Part shown: positions 8,810 through 16,153 of the stretch, one piece after another | How positions within the stretch are numbered: position 1 is the first letter of the stretch | Layout of the letters: every line of letters begins with the position of its first letter | Translations under genes and position numbers: made by a program | Source of the DNA: Arthrobacter cupressi | Lineage (GTDB): Bacteria; Actinomycetota; Actinomycetes; Actinomycetales; Micrococcaceae | DNA length: 64,000 bases | Reading direction: 5' to 3' | Assembly: GCF_900099975.1 (NCBI RefSeq) | Contig: NZ_FNEI01000002.1 | Coordinates: forward strand, 124,001-188,000 | The notes under the pieces: model-generated | What the model was told of the DNA's origin: nothing | Database searches by the model: none | What the model saw: the letters and a program-made list of their open reading frames with translations, nothing else

Positions 8810-10842
8810 GCGGCGCAGGCGGAACCCGTGGAACCCGGCCTGCCGCCGTCGGGCAATCGGGCTCAGCGCAGCCCCCGGCCGAGAACTCCAGCCTGGGCCG
8901 TCCGCAACGGCCGCCGATGGGGCCGGGGCGCGGCGGTCCCTTCGCCGGGATGAACATCCCGGCCGAAAAGGCACTCAACTTTCTGCCCTCGGCCAAGCGG
9001 CTCCTGGGCACCCTGCGGCCCGAGCGGCTGTGGCTGGTCCTCGTGCTGGTCCTGTCCGTGGCGAGCGTCGCCCTGCAGGTGCTCGGGCCCAGGCTGCTTG
9101 GCGAAGGCACCAACCTGATCTTCGCCGGCGTCGTCTCCAAGGACCTGCCCGCCGGGACCAGCAAGGAACAGCTCATCGCCGGCCTGCGCGCCTCGGGGGA
9201 GGACGCCCGGGCGGACATGCTCGGCCCCATGAAGCTGACACCGGGCCAGGGCGTCGACTTCACCGCCCTGTCGTCGGTGCTGCTCTGGGTGCTGGTGCTG
9301 TACGTGCTGGCCTCGGCGTTCGGCTGGATGCAGGCCTACATCCTCAACGGCGTGGTGCAGCGCACCGTCTACCGCCTGCGCGAAGACATCGAGGCGAAGA
9401 TCAACCGCCTCCCGCTGCGCCACTTCGATTCCGTGAAACGCGGCGAACTGCTCAGCCGGGTCACCAACGACGTCGACAACATCTCGCAGAGCCTGCAGCA
9501 GTCCATCAGCCAGGCGGTCACTTCGCTGTTGACCGTGGCCGGCGTGATCTTCATGATGGTACTGCTCTCGCCGCTGCTGGCGCTGATCACCATGATCACT
9601 GTGCCGCTGACGCTGGTGACCACCATGCTGATCGCCAAGCGCTCGCAAAAGCTGTTCGTGGCGCAATGGAAGAACACCGGCGAGCTCAACGGCCAGATCG
9701 AGGAAAGCTACACCGGGCACGCGCTGGTGAAGGTCTTCGGCCGGCAGCGCGAAGTGGAGCAGCAATTCCGGGAGAAGAACGCCGAACTCTTCGCGGCCAG
9801 TTTCGGGGCCCAGTTCATCAGCGGCCTGATCATGCCCGCCCTGACCTTCATCGGCAACCTGGTCTACGTGGGAATCGCCGTGGTGGGCGGCCTGCAGGTG
9901 GCCGCGGGAGCCATGCAGCTCGGCGACGTCCAGGCCTTCATCCAGTACTCGCGCCAGTTCACCCAGCCCCTGGCGCAACTGGGATCCATGGCGAACCTGC
10001 TGCAGTCCGGAGTCGCGTCCGCCGAGCGCGTGTTCGAGCTGCTGGACACCGCGGAACAGGACCCGGATCCGGTGCCGGCCGAATCGCCGACGGCGGCGCG
10101 CGGCCGGCTGGTGTTCGAGAACGTCTCCTTCGCCTACTCGCCGGACAAGCCGCTGATCAAGGACCTGAGCCTGGTGGCAGAACCCGGGCAGACCATCGCG
10201 ATCGTGGGGCCCACCGGGGCCGGCAAGACCACCCTGGTGAACCTCATGATGCGCTTCTACGAGCTGGACGCCGGGCGGATCACGCTCGACGGCGTGGACA
10301 TCGCCACCATGCGCCGGGACGACGTGCGCGGGCGGATGGGTATGGTGCTGCAGGACACCTGGCTGTTCGGCGGCACCATCCGGGACAACATCGCCTATGG
10401 CCGGCCGGTCGCGTCCGAAGAGGACATCATGGAAGCCGCCGGTGCCGCCTACGTGGACCGCTTTGTGCACTCCCTGCCGGAGGGCTACGACACCGTGCTC
10501 GACGACGAAGGCGGCAACATTTCGGCCGGCGAGAAGCAGCTGCTCACCATCGCCCGGGCCTTCCTCGCCCGGCCTTCCGTACTGATCCTGGATGAAGCCA
10601 CCAGTTCGGTGGACACCCGTACCGAGGTGCTGGTGCAGAACGCCATGCGGGCCCTGCGCTCGGAGCGCACCAGTTTCGTGATTGCGCACCGGCTGTCCAC
10701 CATCCGCGACGCCGACCTCATCCTGGTCATGGAATCCGGGCAGATCGTGGAGCAGGGGAACCACGCCGGGCTGCTGGCCGCGGGCGGCGCCTACGCCCGG
10801 CTGTACGAGGCCCAGTTCGCGGCGCCGGCCGCGGAGGTCTGA
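8806..10842 (+). CDS. ABC exporter half-transporter, catalytic partner
   Basis: The 678-residue partner has a Pro/Gly-rich N-terminal extension of about 60 residues, a six-TM domain, then Walker A at 468 (GPTGAGKT), signature ISAGEKQ (572-578, replacing LSGGQ), Walker B with Asp596-Glu597 and a normal switch histidine (VIAHRLST). Its own Walker motifs are intact while its signature is variant, the exact complement of the upstream subunit. Together they make one consensus and one degenerate ATP site, as in TM287/288-type heterodimers. Translation is coupled to the first gene. Confidence 0.92.
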   Translation: MSGAGGTRGTRPAAVGQSGSAQPPAENSSLGRPQRPPMGPGRGGPFAGMNIPAEKALNFLPSAKRLLGTLRPERLWLVLVLVLSVASVALQVLGPRLLGEGTNLIFAGVVSKDLPAGTSKEQLIAGLRASGEDARADMLGPMKLTPGQGVDFTALSSVLLWVLVLYVLASAFGWMQAYILNGVVQRTVYRLREDIEAKINRLPLRHFDSVKRGELLSRVTNDVDNISQSLQQSISQAVTSLLTVAGVIFMMVLLSPLLALITMITVPLTLVTTMLIAKRSQKLFVAQWKNTGELNGQIEESYTGHALVKVFGRQREVEQQFREKNAELFAASFGAQFISGLIMPALTFIGNLVYVGIAVVGGLQVAAGAMQLGDVQAFIQYSRQFTQPLAQLGSMANLLQSGVASAERVFELLDTAEQDPDPVPAESPTAARGRLVFENVSFAYSPDKPLIKDLSLVAEPGQTIAIVGPTGAGKTTLVNLMMRFYELDAGRITLDGVDIATMRRDDVRGRMGMVLQDTWLFGGTIRDNIAYGRPVASEEDIMEAAGAAYVDRFVHSLPEGYDTVLDDEGGNISAGEKQLLTIARAFLARPSVLILDEATSSVDTRTEVLVQNAMRALRSERTSFVIAHRLSTIRDADLILVMESGQIVEQGNHAGLLAAGGAYARLYEAQFAAPAAEV

Positions 10843-10860
10843 TCGGGGAGTTAACGAGAG

Positions 10861-10889
10861 CGGCGGCGGGAGGTAACCTCCCGCCGCCG
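10861..10889 (+). terminator. hairpin after the ABC exporter operon
   Basis: A perfect 13-bp GC stem (CGGCGGCGGGAGG) with loop TAA, 18 bp after the stop. No U-tract follows, so it is an actinobacterial I-shaped terminator at best. A second weaker hairpin (CGTTGG/CCAACG) follows near 10897. Confidence 0.6.
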
Positions 10890-10975
10890 GGCGCCGCGTT
10901 GGTCCCTTCCCAACGCTCGCAAGCTCGCGTCGGGGCCCTCGGGACGACGCTTATACCGGGGCCCCTCGGGGCCGC

Positions 10976-11149
10976 TTAGGCCGGGACCGACACGGTGAAG
11001 GTGTTGGGGCCGCTGGCGGTGACGGCGATCTTGCTGGTGCAGGTGTCGTGGCGGACCGAGAGCTCGTTCACGAGGGCGTCGAGGGTGTGGTGTACTGCGG
11101 TGCGGTCCCAGATCTTCAGGGTGACGGATTCGGCAGTTTCAAACGTCAT
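10976..11149 (-). CDS. small protein of unknown function
   Basis: A 57-residue frame beginning MTFETAESVTLKIWD and ending NTFTVSVPA, with two short charged amphipathic stretches and one cysteine. It resembles short conserved hypothetical proteins of Arthrobacter, but I cannot name a family. The frame can also start seven codons upstream (11170); the inner ATG is preferred because the sequence becomes protein-like there. Shine-Dalgarno weak (GAAG). It lies convergent to the ABC operon. Confidence 0.45.
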   Translation of the reverse strand: MTFETAESVTLKIWDRTAVHHTLDALVNELSVRHDTCTSKIAVTASGPNTFTVSVPA

Positions 11150-11435
11150 TGTTCTTCGGCTTCCAATCATGAATTCGGTTGCCGGCCTCGCGCCAGTGCG
11201 GAGCCGGGTGGTGCTGATCCATGAACGCCCGAGCCTCGGGGCGGCTCTGCGAGCTCACCGCTTTGGCCACGTTGCGTCCAGCAGATGAAGGGATTGGCCG
11301 GGGGTGAACCCGGGCCAACTTTCCCATGGTGCCCGGCGCCGCCCCGGCGGCTCAATCGACTGGATCACAAGCCCGGGTGATCCTCATCACAGTAAGGGCT
11401 TACGGCTGCTCCGGCCGGGGAGTAGGGTCGGGGCC

Positions 11436-11867
11436 ATGGACGGCAACTATGTGGCGACGTCGGACATCACCATCGCAGCGGACGCGGACCGGGTCTGGAC
11501 GGTTCTCACGGATCCCGCCGCGGTCAAGGAATTCATGTTCGGGGCGGACGTGGAGACGGACTGGTCGCAGGGCAGCAGCATCACCTGGCGCGGCGAGTGG
11601 GAGGGCAAGGAGTACGCGGACCGGGGTGAGATCCTCGAAGTAGAGCCCGGACGCCGTTTGGTCATGACCCATTTCAGCCCCCTCGGCGGCCAGGAAGACA
11701 AGCCGGAAAACTACCACACGCTCACCTGGACGCTGGAGGACGAGGGCGGCGGCACCAAGCTGACCCTCTCGCAGGACAACAACGCCAGCCCCGAGGAAGC
11801 GGAGCACTCCAAGGGCATGTGGGACCAGCTCGTGGCGAGCGTGAAGGAGATCGCGGAGCGGGGGTAG
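11436..11867 (+). CDS. SRPBCC (START/AHSA1-like) protein
   Basis: A 143-residue Bet v1-like protein: SDITIAADADRVWTVLTDPAAVKEFMFG is the usual first strand and helix, later ITWRGEWEGKEYADRGEILEVEPGRRL and a C-terminal helix. The hydrophobic cavity binds small lipidic ligands in relatives; no catalytic motif is evident. ATG at 11436 follows a purine-rich GGGGAGTAGGG. The open frame extends upstream without homologous sequence. Monocistronic. Confidence 0.8.
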   Translation: MDGNYVATSDITIAADADRVWTVLTDPAAVKEFMFGADVETDWSQGSSITWRGEWEGKEYADRGEILEVEPGRRLVMTHFSPLGGQEDKPENYHTLTWTLEDEGGGTKLTLSQDNNASPEEAEHSKGMWDQLVASVKEIAERG

Positions 11868-11888
11868 GCTTCCGCCCCAGGCTTAGGC

Positions 11889-12455
11889 CTACGGCAGCCG
11901 CGAGGGCCGAAGCACCGTCGCCTCGCCGGCGCGCTCCGGATCCAGCGGCACAGGGCTGAACAGCACCGCCGGGCCGCGCTCCAGGGCGCCATCGGACAAG
12001 ACCCGGCAACGGATGCCGCCGCGTCCACGCATCGCCTTGTGGGCGCCGGGCGCGAGCATCCGGTCCATCCAGGCGCAGGGATGCGCCGGCCTCCCCGCAT
12101 GAAGTTGCACCAGCTCCCCGCCGGATTCCAGGGCGAAGTCGTGGCCGAGCAGGGGCGCCAGCTCTGCGCCGCGCAGGAAGATGTTGCGGCGGGTCAGGAA
12201 GGGGTCGAACGGGCCGGCGCCGAGTTCCGCGGCGATGGACTCGAGGGCCTCCACTGCGAAGACGGTGACGGCCGCATCCATGTGCGCCGCCTTGCCGAAG
12301 AAGCGGTCGCCCACAATTCCCTTGCCGGCCACAAGCTCCACGCGGCCGGCATCCGTGGATGGGACCTCGGCAGGCCCGTCCTTGGCACGGCCGAAATAGG
12401 CATGTTCCGGCGACACGAGAAGGTGCACTACCTCCACCTCGTAGCGGTACGTCAT
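11889..12455 (-). CDS. MOSC domain protein
   Basis: A 188-residue stand-alone MOSC (molybdenum cofactor sulfurase C-terminal) domain: GKGIVGDRFFGKAAHMDAAVTVFAVEALE, LTRRNIFLRGAEL, HPCAWMDRM and RGRGGIRCRVLSDG with the likely sulfur-carrying cysteine. Such proteins act in Moco sulfuration or in handling Moco-dependent substrates, which could matter for the xanthine dehydrogenase encoded 35 kb away; that link is inference. GGAGG lies 12 bases before ATG 12455. Confidence 0.85.
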   Translation of the reverse strand: MTYRYEVEVVHLLVSPEHAYFGRAKDGPAEVPSTDAGRVELVAGKGIVGDRFFGKAAHMDAAVTVFAVEALESIAAELGAGPFDPFLTRRNIFLRGAELAPLLGHDFALESGGELVQLHAGRPAHPCAWMDRMLAPGAHKAMRGRGGIRCRVLSDGALERGPAVLFSPVPLDPERAGEATVLRPSRLP

Positions 12456-12495
12456 GGCCCAAATTATCCTCCGGGGCCCGAAGGGCTGCGAACCA

Positions 12496-12542
12496 TTGAC
12501 TCGCCTCACCGCCCGGCGTAACCTACAACCAAATGGTTGTAG
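12496..12542 (+). promoter_or_regulatory. leaderless promoter and autoregulatory operator of arsR gene
   Basis: TTGACT (12496-12501), a 17-bp spacer, and TAACCT (12519-12524) form a sigma-A-type promoter whose start would fall at about 12531-12533, on the ATG. A perfect 9-bp inverted repeat CTACAACCA-AA-TGGTTGTAG (12523-12542) covers the -10 box end and the start codon, so a bound repressor would block initiation. Confidence 0.75.
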
Positions 12543-12892
12543 ATCATCTGGATGATGCCGGGATCGACCGCCTGTTCCAGGCGCTCGCGGATCCCACCCG
12601 CCGGGACATTGTGCGCCGGGTGACGCTGGGGGGGTACTCGGTGTCGGGCCTCGCTGCGTTGTACGCCATGAGTTTTGCCGCCGTCCAGAAACATGTGGCG
12701 GTGCTGGAACGTGCCTCCCTGGTCAGCAAGGAGAAGCGCGGAAGGGAGCAGATCGTGCGGGGGAATCATGATGGATTGCAGAATGTCCGCCGGCTGCTTG
12801 ATGAATACGAAGCGATCTGGCGGCAGCGTGCCGAGCGGATCGCAGACATCCTCGCGGAAGAACCGAAAAACAATGGAAGGATTCAGCAATGA
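12533..12892 (+). CDS. ArsR-family repressor (SRPBCC-linked type)
   Basis: A 119-residue winged-helix repressor: FQALADPTRRDIVRRV, then the recognition helix region SVSGLAALYAMSFAAVQKHVAVLERASLV. No metal-binding cysteine pair, so it belongs to the metal-independent SdpR-like group that sits beside AHSA1 genes. ATG at 12533 lies within a perfect operator palindrome and appears leaderless. It is coupled by ATGA overlap to the next gene and presumably controls both, with a ligand perhaps bound by the SRPBCC partner. Confidence 0.9.
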   Translation: MVVDHLDDAGIDRLFQALADPTRRDIVRRVTLGGYSVSGLAALYAMSFAAVQKHVAVLERASLVSKEKRGREQIVRGNHDGLQNVRRLLDEYEAIWRQRAERIADILAEEPKNNGRIQQ

Positions 12893-13386
12893 CTGTCATC
12901 AGTTCCACCACGAATCCCGAGGCACTCAGCCTGACGCTGGTCACGGAGCTCGATGCCGACGTCGAACGCGTCTGGCAGGTCTGGGAAGACCCGCGCCGGC
13001 TTGAACGCTGGTGGGGCCCTCCCGGCTATCCGGCTACCTTCGAAAAGCACGACTTCACGCCCGGGGGCGAGGCCGGCTACTACATGACCACCCCCGAGGG
13101 GGAGAAACCCCGCGGCTGGTGGCGTTTCACCAGGATCGAGCGGCCATACCGCCTTGAGCTTGAGGACGGCTTCGCCGACGAGAACGGTGCCCCTGTCGAG
13201 GAAATCGGGAGCGGCCACGTCGTCGTCACCCTGGAAGACCTTGGAGGCCGCACCCGGATGACCATCCAGTCCAACTTCGCATCCGAAGAGCAAATGACCA
13301 CGATGCTCGAGATGGGCATGGAAGAAGGCATGAAGGAAGCAGCCGGGCAGATCGACTCCATCCTGGCCGAGTACTCACGCACCTGA
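12889..13386 (+). CDS. SRPBCC/AHSA1 protein in arsR operon
   Basis: A 165-residue AHSA1-like protein (LVTELDADVERVWQVWEDPRRLERWWGP; later GGRTRMTIQSNFASEEQM and MEEGMKEAAGQIDSILAEY), the standard partner of ArsR repressors. ATGA overlap with the repressor gives coupled translation. Ligand and function unknown in this family; binding of a hydrophobic compound is the usual guess. Confidence 0.85.
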   Translation: MTVISSTTNPEALSLTLVTELDADVERVWQVWEDPRRLERWWGPPGYPATFEKHDFTPGGEAGYYMTTPEGEKPRGWWRFTRIERPYRLELEDGFADENGAPVEEIGSGHVVVTLEDLGGRTRMTIQSNFASEEQMTTMLEMGMEEGMKEAAGQIDSILAEYSRT

Positions 13387-13400
13387 AGCGCAAACGGCGG

Positions 13401-13433
13401 ACGACGACGGCGGGAGGCCCCCGCCGTCGTCGT
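13401..13433 (+). terminator. intrinsic hairpin after arsR operon
   Basis: Perfect 14-bp stem ACGACGACGGCGGG with five-base loop, followed by TAGTCCTT. Confidence 0.7.
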
Positions 13434-13479
13434 TAGTCCTTAAGGTCCGCATCATTTAGCTCCGCAGTACCCTGTGGTT

Positions 13480-14094
13480 ATGGACTCCGATGCCAGGGAC
13501 CCCGACGCCAGGGACTCCGGCGCCAGGCGCCGCCTGGAACGTGCGGCTGAACTCCGGGCGGCGCGCTCCTCCGGCAAGCTCACACCGGAGGAAGCGGCCC
13601 ATGCCGCTGCGGAAGACGAGCTTCAGGACAAGCGCCGGAAGATCGGCAGCGCCGCGCGGGCCGACTACCTGATCCGCGATGCCATGGCGCAGGGCAAGTT
13701 CGACCACCTCAAGTACGCGGGCAAACCCATCCCCGGCCTCGGCGAAAACTACGATCCGGACTGGTGGGTCAAAGGGCTGATCCAGCGTGAGCAGCTCAGC
13801 GGCCTGGCCCCGGAGGCGATCCTGCTGCGCAAGGAAGACGCCGGGCTTGATGCGGTGCTCGACGATCAAGCCACCGAGGGCCGGGTCCGGGAGATCCTGG
13901 AGGACTTCAACGCCCGGGTGGTCAACGCCCGCCGCCAGCTCCTGGGCGGGCCGCCCGTGGTCACGAAGACCCGGGACATCGCCGTCGAACTTGAACGCTG
14001 GCACGCCCGCCGGGCTGCCTCTGCCGCCGCGCACCCGGAACCGCCACCGCCCCGGCCCGCCAGGCCATGGTGGCGGCGGTTCCGGGGCGGCTGA
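13480..14094 (+). CDS. DUF1992 (DnaJ-homologue subfamily C28-type) protein
   Basis: A 204-residue protein, strongly charged. The conserved DUF1992 segment covers residues about 55-130: RADYLIRDAMAQGKFDHLKYAGKPIPGL then ENYDPDWWVKGLIQREQLSGLAPEAILLRKE. The N-terminal 15 residues contain a DSDARDPDARDSGAR repeat and the C-terminus is Pro/Arg-rich. Function unknown; the human relative DNAJC28 carries the same domain. ATG 13480 or GTG two codons earlier; neither has a Shine-Dalgarno, so a leaderless mRNA is possible. Convergent with the next gene. Confidence 0.8.
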   Translation: MDSDARDPDARDSGARRRLERAAELRAARSSGKLTPEEAAHAAAEDELQDKRRKIGSAARADYLIRDAMAQGKFDHLKYAGKPIPGLGENYDPDWWVKGLIQREQLSGLAPEAILLRKEDAGLDAVLDDQATEGRVREILEDFNARVVNARRQLLGGPPVVTKTRDIAVELERWHARRAASAAAHPEPPPPRPARPWWRRFRGG

Positions 14095-14116
14095 GTGGGT
14101 TGCTGAGCGGGGCGCT

Positions 14117-15445
14117 CTACCGAACCGGGTTGCCCAGTTGGCGCAGGGGCGTCTTGTGGGTTTCGCGGGCCCAGACCGCACCGGCCACCGCCAGCAGCGA
14201 GGACGCGGCCACGATCCAGGCTGCCGGGCCCCAGTTGGCCTTCTCGGCGCCCACGAGCGCCGTGCCCAACAGGGGGGTGAAGCCTGCGCAGAGGATGCCG
14301 ATCTGCAGGCCGATGGCCATGCCCGAGTAGCGGACCTTGACGTTGAAGAGCTCGGAGAACCAGGCCGGGTAGATGGCGTTGGACATCGAGTAGGTTCCCG
14401 CGGTGATCAGCGTGCTGGCCAGGAAGATCATGGGGATGTTCCCCGTGGAGATGACCGAGAAGTACACGAAGATCATGGCGCCGGAGCCGAGCACGCCGGC
14501 GATGAAGACCGGCCGCCGGCCGAAACGGTCGGAGAGCCAAGCCATCAGTGGCTGCGAGGCAATGGCGATCACGTTGCCCAGGATGCTCACCCACAGCATG
14601 GTCGAAGCCGGGACACCCACGGACACCGCATACGCCAGGCCGAAGGACTGCATGAAGGTGTTCGTGACCGTTTCGAAGGACATCAGGGCCACTTGGAAGA
14701 ACTGCGCCGGGTGGGTCTTGAACATCTTGGCGAAGGGGAGCTTCACCAGTTCGCCGTGGTCGTGCTTCTCTTCGAAGACCTCAGGTTCCTCAAGGGAGCG
14801 CCGGACCAGGTAAGCCACCACCAGCACCACCACGGAGAGCCAGAACGGGATGCGCCATCCCCAGGCCAGGCGCTCGGCCTCGCTCATCGCTGCCACGGGC
14901 AGGAAGGCCAGGGAAGCCAGCACGATGCCGGCGGAAATGCCGCTCATGGCGAAGCTGGCGAAGAAGCCGCGGCGCCCTTCGGGGGCTTCCTCGGTGGAGA
15001 GGGCGGAGGCGCCTGCGGTCTCAGCCCCGGCGGAGAGGCCCTGCATCAGGCGCAGGACCACCAGCAGCGCCGGTGCCCAGTAGCCGGCAGTGGTGAAGTC
15101 GGGGAGCACGCCGATCAGGAAGGTGGCCGAACCCATCAGCACGAGGGTCAGCACCAGGGTGTTCTTGCGGCCGATCTTGTCCCCGAGGTGGCCGAACACG
15201 ACCGCGCCAAACGGGCGGGCAACGTACGCCACGCCGAAAGTGGCGAAGGAGGCGATGAGCGCAACGGTGGGATCGCCCGCCGGGAAGAAGATCCTGGAGA
15301 AGACCAGCGAGGCGGCGGTCGCGTAGATGAAGAAGTCGTAGTACTCGAGGGCGCCGCCCAGGAAGGCCGCGAGGGCAGCCTTCCTGGCCCGCTTGAGTTG
15401 ATACTCGCTGGCCGAGACGGCGGAGCCGCTTGCGAGATTGGTCAT
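14117..15445 (-). CDS. MHS-type MFS transporter (organic acid:H+ symporter)
   Basis: A 442-residue metabolite:H+ symporter. Family markers: FLGGALEYYDFFIYATAASLVF in TM1, RPFGAVVFGHLGDKIGRKNTL (the 2-3 loop), RLMQGLSAGAETAGA and LSDRFGRRPVF. Relatives carry shikimate, citrate, proline/betaine or aromatic acids. GGAAGGA precedes ATG 15445. Upstream is an inverted repeat GTTCG-N5-CGAAC, a pattern used by IclR-type regulators of aromatic-acid genes, which hints at an aromatic acid substrate (inference). Confidence 0.88.
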   Translation of the reverse strand: MTNLASGSAVSASEYQLKRARKAALAAFLGGALEYYDFFIYATAASLVFSRIFFPAGDPTVALIASFATFGVAYVARPFGAVVFGHLGDKIGRKNTLVLTLVLMGSATFLIGVLPDFTTAGYWAPALLVVLRLMQGLSAGAETAGASALSTEEAPEGRRGFFASFAMSGISAGIVLASLAFLPVAAMSEAERLAWGWRIPFWLSVVVLVVAYLVRRSLEEPEVFEEKHDHGELVKLPFAKMFKTHPAQFFQVALMSFETVTNTFMQSFGLAYAVSVGVPASTMLWVSILGNVIAIASQPLMAWLSDRFGRRPVFIAGVLGSGAMIFVYFSVISTGNIPMIFLASTLITAGTYSMSNAIYPAWFSELFNVKVRYSGMAIGLQIGILCAGFTPLLGTALVGAEKANWGPAAWIVAASSLLAVAGAVWARETHKTPLRQLGNPVR

Positions 15446-15492
15446 TCCGGGGTCCTTCCGCGCTGAAAGACGGGTGTTGGGGTTCTTAATCT

Positions 15493-15507
15493 GTTCGCAT
15501 TACGAAC
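15493..15507. promoter_or_regulatory. inverted-repeat operator GTTCG-CATTA-CGAAC
   Basis: A 5-bp perfect inverted repeat with 5-bp spacer, 48 bp upstream of the MHS transporter. No regulator gene is adjacent. Confidence 0.45.
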
Positions 15508-15545
15508 GGTTGTACGATATGTGGTTCAGAAAAAGAGTACTCCAC

Positions 15546-15561
15546 GGTGAGCTGACTCACA
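15546..15561. promoter_or_regulatory. CRP/GlxR-like site GGTGA-N6-TCACA
   Basis: GGTGA-GCTGAC-TCACA, one mismatch from TGTGA-N6-TCACA, about 100 bp before the MHS transporter start. The rest of 15446-15728 holds CGAAAAC/GTTTTCG inverted arms at 15644 and 15663 but no gene. Confidence 0.55.
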
Positions 15562-15728
15562 ACAGCACGCGTCGCCGGGGCTGGCCGGCAGGCGCCCGCA
15601 GGCCCCTCCAGGGGGTCGCGAAGTTAGCTTCATCACCTCTTTTCGAAAACGGTGAAAACGGGGTTTTCGCGGCTGCATACTTGTCTTGGTTGTTGTGAGA
15701 TCCGGGTGTTGAGGATGGGGTTCGGCTG

Positions 15729-16070
15729 ATGGAAAAGCTGAAGAATGTGGTGCGGAGCGAGTACTTTCCCGCAGGCGTTGTGCTGGGCGGAGTCCTGCTG
15801 TTTTGGACGGTGGGCCTGCTGGGCGGACTGAGCTGGCTGAGCGGAGGCCAGTCGCCCCTGACGGTGCTGTCCTGGATGATCTTCATCTATGCCGCGGTGG
15901 TGCTCTCGCCGGTGGCCGTGGCCCTTTCCGTCATGGACATCAGCCGCCGCTACCGCGGAACCCACGACGCCGGAATCACCGAGCCGCTGCTGAAAGCCGC
16001 CGCGCCCCTGCTGCGGAACCTTGCCGAACTGCGCCGCATGGCGCTGGCCCGGCTCCAGCGCGAAGACTGA
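15729..16070 (+). CDS. small two-TM membrane protein
   Basis: A 113-residue protein: a basic N-terminus, TM segments at about residues 14-38 (FPAGVVLGGVLLFWTVGLLGG) and 46-67 (LSWMIFIYAAVVLSPVAVAL), then a basic cytoplasmic tail with an amphipathic helix. No family recognised. GAGGATGGGG lies upstream. It precedes the sensor kinase by 83 bp on the same strand and could be transcribed with it. Confidence 0.7.
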   Translation: MEKLKNVVRSEYFPAGVVLGGVLLFWTVGLLGGLSWLSGGQSPLTVLSWMIFIYAAVVLSPVAVALSVMDISRRYRGTHDAGITEPLLKAAAPLLRNLAELRRMALARLQRED

Positions 16071-16153
16071 CACCGCAGAAACGCCGCTGAATTCCCAGTA
16101 GCCCGCCGCCCGCCGGCGTGGGAATCTTAAGCCGTGGCGGAGGGGGAATTGCC

